The position numbers were made by a program, and so were the translations under genes. A stretch of DNA of 64,000 bases from Mesorhizobium sp. AR02 (GTDB lineage: Bacteria; Pseudomonadota; Alphaproteobacteria; Rhizobiales; Rhizobiaceae), in the NCBI RefSeq assembly GCF_024746835.1, contig NZ_CP080531.1, positions 7,398,001 through 7,462,000 of the forward strand, in the 5' to 3' direction. This document shows positions 60,973 to 64,000 of this stretch, one piece after another (position 1 is the first letter of the stretch; the number at the start of each line of letters is the position of its first letter). The notes beneath the pieces were generated by a model that was not told the origin of the DNA, made no database searches, and saw only the letters and a list, made by a program, of their open reading frames with translations.

Positions 60973-61550
60973 TGCGGCCTGCGCGAGGCGGCGACGATGT
61001 CCAGGGCCGTCTTGCGGGCTTCCCGAAGGGCGGTATCCGCCTGCCCCATCTGCGCCATCAGGGTCGCCCCTTCGATCAGCATCAACAGCGTCGCCGCCAC
61101 GTTCTCGGCCCGCCCGCGCGGCATCACTTCCATAAGGATCGACTGCATGCGCTGCCTCAAGCCATTCTTCTGCCTGGCGACAGCCTCGAACACCGGATGC
61201 TGGGGATCGCCGAACTCGGCCAGCGCATGTGCGAACAAACAGCCGTGGAAATCCGGACTGCGGAACCAGCGCCCATGCCAGTCGAATATCCTGGCGATCT
61301 TCTGCTCTGGCGTGATGCTCTTCTGGGCAAGCTGGTCGAGCTGATCGTCAAAACGCCTGGCGCGATAGTCGAGCACGGCGACGATCAGCTCATCCTTGCT
61401 GGGGAAATGGCGATACATCGTCATCTTGGCCACGTCGGCCTCGGCGATGATCCGGTCGATGCCGGTGGCATGGAAGCCAGCGCGCTTGAACAGCGCATAG
61501 GCGGTTTCGACGACATGCTGGCGTTTGTCGGAAACAGGTGACAGTGTCAT
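60969..61550 (-). CDS. TetR-family transcriptional regulator
   Basis: A 193-residue repressor. N-terminal helix-turn-helix AYALFKRAGFHATGIDRIIAEADVAKMTMYRHFPSKDELI; C-terminal ligand domain with FHGCLFAHALAEFGDPQHPVF, the pattern of the YjdC/LmrA-like group. Start at 61550. First gene of a TetR-DMT-MFS operon, with a perfect operator 16 bases upstream of its start. Confidence 0.9.
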   Translation of the reverse strand: MTLSPVSDKRQHVVETAYALFKRAGFHATGIDRIIAEADVAKMTMYRHFPSKDELIVAVLDYRARRFDDQLDQLAQKSITPEQKIARIFDWHGRWFRSPDFHGCLFAHALAEFGDPQHPVFEAVARQKNGLRQRMQSILMEVMPRGRAENVAATLLMLIEGATLMAQMGQADTALREARKTALDIVAASRRPQ

Positions 61551-61565
61551 GATGCGCACCAAGTG

Positions 61566-61585
61566 ATGAGACAGGTCTGTCTCAT
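61566..61585. promoter_or_regulatory. TetR operator, ATGAGACAG-GT-CTGTCTCAT
   Basis: Perfect nine-base arms with a two-base centre, immediately upstream of the tetR gene. Matches the size and symmetry of TetR-family operators and points to autoregulation of the whole transporter operon. Confidence 0.8.
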
Positions 61586-61688
61586 AGCTGTGCGATGGAT
61601 CGCGCCTTCTGTCAACACGGCACGGAAAAACGCCCGCGGCTGATCGAGCCGCAGGCACCAAAGGAAATCGAGAATCGGCAGGCTGCGC

Positions 61689-62141
61689 TTAGCGCAGGAC
61701 GCGGCAGCGGCCGTTATAGACCATCCAGCGATCAAAGCCCGAGACGCAGAACTCGACATTGTCGCCGATCGAGGCAAAGCCTTGGCCCTCCTCGATCAGG
61801 TACCAGATGGTACGGGCGCGGCCGTCGGAGAGACTGACGGTGGCGCCACAATAGCGGCGGCCGATCGGCCACGTGTCGTTGGCCGGCAGATAGCGGTGCT
61901 GATGGATGCGCCGGAAATCGGTGATCTGCACATCCGGCAGATGCGGCACGTGATGCACCTGGTAGGAGAAGCGGCTAAAAATCTTGCTCAGCACCCAGGG
62001 CTGGCCGCAGACGCCGCCATCGTCGTCGGAATAGACGCCAAGGTCGGCCGCCTGCACCGCCTGGGTGACGCCGAGGGGCGCGGCCAGCGGGGTGCAGAGA
62101 GAAATCAGGGCAGCAAGTGCGGATTTGGCGAAGCGAGTCAT
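61689..62141 (-). CDS. secreted conserved hypothetical protein with cysteines
   Basis: A 150-residue exported protein. Signal peptide MTRFAKSALAALISLCTPLAA with cleavage near VQA-ADL. The mature domain (VCGQPWVLSKIFSRFSYQVHHV, IGRRYCGATVSLSDGRARTIWYL, GFASIGDNVEFCVSGFDRWMVYN and GRCRVLR) has four cysteines (VCG, RYC, EFC, RCR), suited to two periplasmic disulfides. I recall similar proteins across Rhizobiales without an assigned function. Confidence 0.8.
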   Translation of the reverse strand: MTRFAKSALAALISLCTPLAAPLGVTQAVQAADLGVYSDDDGGVCGQPWVLSKIFSRFSYQVHHVPHLPDVQITDFRRIHQHRYLPANDTWPIGRRYCGATVSLSDGRARTIWYLIEEGQGFASIGDNVEFCVSGFDRWMVYNGRCRVLR

Positions 62142-62278
62142 GGCAGCCTCTCAAGGTCGATTGCGCGCACTGTGCGGATTCGCTTGGCAGCGGTCAAGCG
62201 GTTGCCGAAACAATGGTTTCCAGAAACGACCTGGAGCGTCCACCAACGTACTTACCGGCTACGCGTTCCTCTCCAGGA

Positions 62279-62701
62279 TCAGTCCTCGGGAAGAAAGGCG
62301 GGGTTGAAGACGACTTCCCACAGATGGTCATCCGGATCCTGGAAATAGCCGGCATAGCCACCCCAGAACGTATCTTGCGCCGGCTTGACGAGGCGCGCGC
62401 CAGCGCTGATGGCCTGGGCCATCACGGCATCGACCTCGGCCTCACTCGTGACATTGTGGCCGATGGTGAACTCGGTCGGGCTGCGGCCGGTTTGGGCGAT
62501 GCCGGCGTCAACAGCGATGTTGGAGCGTTCGAAGATCGCGAACTTCAAGCCACCCTGCAGATCGAAGAAGGCAACGGCGCCGTGCTCGAACTCCTTGCCG
62601 ATGATGCCTTCGGTCGGAAGCCCGAGGCCGTTTCGGTAGAAGTCGAGCGACGCTTCCAGACTATCGACACCAAGGGTGATGACACTGATGCGAGCTTTCA
62701 T
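62279..62701 (-). CDS. VOC-family (glyoxalase-like) protein
   Basis: A 140-residue vicinal-oxygen-chelate protein: VITLGVDSLEASLDFYRNGLGLP and FDLQGGLKFAIFE in repeat one; FTIGHNVTSEAEVDAVMAQAISAGARLVKPAQDTFWGGYAGYFQDPDDHLWEVVFNP in two stretches for repeat two, with the metal-site Glu in LWEVVF. Common members bind or inactivate antibiotics or electrophiles. Divergent from an AraC gene. Confidence 0.87.
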   Translation of the reverse strand: MKARISVITLGVDSLEASLDFYRNGLGLPTEGIIGKEFEHGAVAFFDLQGGLKFAIFERSNIAVDAGIAQTGRSPTEFTIGHNVTSEAEVDAVMAQAISAGARLVKPAQDTFWGGYAGYFQDPDDHLWEVVFNPAFLPED

Positions 62702-62892
62702 TTTGGTTTCTCCTTTCTATATTCACGACTGCGCGATGTCGGTGACATGGAATGACACCGAAAGGCTTCGAGCGGTTTGTCATGGCGGAAGCAGCACGCC
62801 TTGAAGATTTCGGCCAAAATGGCCGAGGCCAGAGACCGAACGGCGAGCCGGCGCGAAGACCAAGGCCGAGCAGACTGAAGAAGGCTGAAGGG

Positions 62893-63660
62893 ATGGAAGC
62901 GGTACTGGCGCAGACCACCGGCTTTTTTCAGGAACGGCCCGCAGACAAGCGACTGGGTACCGCTTTCGCGTCCGTCTGGGTCCACCGCATGCGCGACCAG
63001 GACGCTCCACCTGTCGTGATAACGCCGGATGCGACGATCGACCTGCAGTGGATCGACGGCCGGTTCCGGGTCGCGGGACCGGACCGGGAGCCGCAGATTG
63101 AGGTACTGCCGCCAGGAGCGACGATTGTCGGATTGAGATTCCGGCCGGGGGCGGCCGCCGGCTGGCTGGGCGTGCCGGCCAACCGGATCGTCGGAGAACG
63201 CCTTGACCTCAGTGAGCTCTGGGGCGCGGAGGCGCGCCATCTGGCGGGCCGCATCAAGGCCACGCCCGATCTCGCCAAGCTGATGGAACAATTGGAGGCG
63301 GCAATCGGCGCATACGCGCAAGACCACCGTGCGCCCGATGCGGTCATGGGCTTTGCCTTTGACGTTATCGACCGAGGTCTGCCGGCCGACAAGCCGCTGG
63401 TGCCTTTCCTCTTGCGCTCCCTGCATATGACCGAACGAACGCTGCGGCGGCGTTTCGAGGAAAGTTTCGGCTACGGCCCGAAGACGCTTGACCGGATCCT
63501 GCGCTTCCACCGCTTCAGGCGCCTGCGGCAGGCATCCAGCGATACCTCGACCGCGGTCTTAGCGATCGAGGCCGGCTATGCGGACCAGGCCCATTTGATA
63601 CGCGAAAGCAGGCGGCTATCCGGCATCACGCCGGCCGCGCTGGCTGCCACCGGAGTATAG
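62893..63660 (+). CDS. AraC-family regulator (DUF6597-type sensor)
   Basis: A 255-residue regulator from the ATG 62893 (MEAVLAQTTGFFQERPADKR), which follows AAGGG. The N-terminal domain has ASVWVHRM and IDLQWIDGRFRVAGPD, LRFRPGAAAGWLGVP, the sensor seen in many alphaproteobacterial AraC proteins; the C-terminal helix-turn-helix pair is LHMTERTLRRRFEESFGYGPKTL and VLAIEAGYADQAHLIRESRRL. An ATG at 62752 extends it by 47 arginine/proline-rich residues that do not look like family sequence. It is divergent from the VOC gene and likely regulates it. Confidence 0.85.
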   Translation: MEAVLAQTTGFFQERPADKRLGTAFASVWVHRMRDQDAPPVVITPDATIDLQWIDGRFRVAGPDREPQIEVLPPGATIVGLRFRPGAAAGWLGVPANRIVGERLDLSELWGAEARHLAGRIKATPDLAKLMEQLEAAIGAYAQDHRAPDAVMGFAFDVIDRGLPADKPLVPFLLRSLHMTERTLRRRFEESFGYGPKTLDRILRFHRFRRLRQASSDTSTAVLAIEAGYADQAHLIRESRRLSGITPAALAATGV

Positions 63661-63691
63661 CCTCGGCTGACGCAGCCGAAGCCATGCCCGC

Positions 63692-64000
63692 CTACTCTCC
63701 GGCCAGCCATTCCAGCGACCAGTGCGCCGGCTTTCCCACGGCGAGCAATTTGTGCAGTGCCGGCAACACGGCTCGCAATTCGCCTTCCAGCGTGAAGGGC
63801 GGGTTGACCACCACCATGCCGCTGCCGTCGAGGCTGGGCTCCGAAGAGGCCGGCCTGATCTCGAATTCTATGTCGAGGATTTTCGGGATGCCGGATTGCT
63901 TCAGCGCCTTCCTGAAGGCGATGATCGCCCTGCGATCCTTGATCGGATACCACAGCGCATAGATGCCGCCAGGCCAGCGCTTGTGCGCTGTTACGAGCCC
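63692..64000 (-). CDS. rlmJ: 23S rRNA (adenine2030-N6)-methyltransferase, C-terminal part
   Basis: The last 102 residues of RlmJ, running off the window. Visible: GGIYALWYPIKDRRAIIAF, ILDIEFEIRP, LDGSGMVVVNPPFTLEGEL (the N-P-P-F/W catalytic motif that follows the target adenine flip) and the final WSLEWLAGE. RlmJ methylates A2030 of 23S rRNA. There is no start within the window, so it is easily missed by start-dependent gene calling; the stop TAG is at 63692-63694. Convergent with the AraC gene. Confidence 0.88.
   Translation of the reverse strand, partial: GLVTAHKRWPGGIYALWYPIKDRRAIIAFRKALKQSGIPKILDIEFEIRPASSEPSLDGSGMVVVNPPFTLEGELRAVLPALHKLLAVGKPAHWSLEWLAGE

Overview
The window is high-GC DNA from an alphaproteobacterium of the Rhizobiales, most like Mesorhizobium. 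The evidence is two tandem DUF680 secreted peptides (a family I know mainly from Mesorhizobium), a MucR/Ros regulator with Ml-type changes at the zinc site, an Omp25/31-like barrel, an frcBCA-style sugar ABC operon, and the order SDR-uvrC-pgsA-moaD-moaE. It reads as chromosome: ndk, uvrC, pgsA, dapB and rlmJ are mixed with many small catabolic, transport and regulator modules. I saw no rRNA, tRNA, CRISPR array, prophage or conjugation genes.

Layout. 1-7.2 kb: two tandem AraC paralogues (the first cut by the window edge), a 1226-residue autotransporter, and two DUF680 peptides. 7.2-12.3 kb: a TctDE-like two-component pair facing a NitT/TauT-type ABC operon. 12.3-15.2 kb: dapB behind a UvrD-family helicase. 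16-20.2 kb: a diaminopropionate ammonia-lyase operon with two M20 amidohydrolases and a divergent Lrp regulator. 20.2-25.7 kb: a flavin monooxygenase, a stand-alone molybdopterin oxidoreductase, a palindrome mosaic and an ABC-F ATPase. 26.5-27.5 kb: a Crp/Fnr fragment and MucR. 27.6-30.7 kb: a small protein, EamA exporter, Fe(II)/2-oxoglutarate oxygenase-like protein and divergent LysR. 30.7-33.7 kb: GNAT, DinB, GST, DUF2934 and ndk. 33.7-35 kb: an IS3-family element. 35-37.7 kb: lutABC. 38-40.2 kb: an alpha/beta hydrolase and SnoaL protein with a divergent XRE regulator and two palindromic operators. 40.2-45.3 kb: the YbaY/META protein, moaE, moaD, pgsA, uvrC and an SDR. 45.7-48 kb: an outer-membrane barrel and an IS1182-family element. 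48.2-54.8 kb: a sugar-type ABC transporter with a cyclase, an amidase and a ROK regulator. 54.9-64 kb: small stress or enzyme genes, an alanine/lysine-rich histone-like protein, a LysE exporter, a TetR-DMT-MFS operon, a VOC/AraC pair and the 3' end of rlmJ.

The clearest structural result is that both insertion sequences sit in intrinsic terminators. The IS3-family element (33703-34956) lies in the 3-base TTT loop of the ndk terminator and splits its stem. The IS1182-family element (46433-47957) is flanked by two copies of the whole 19-bp stem-loop of the barrel gene's terminator; only the right copy keeps the T-run, while the element carries its own terminator just inside its left end. Several self-contained control sites are also visible as near-perfect palindromes beside the regulator likely to bind them: XRE, winged helix and TetR. 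Functions below rest on motif and family recognition by eye; substrates of transporters and catabolic modules are inferences.
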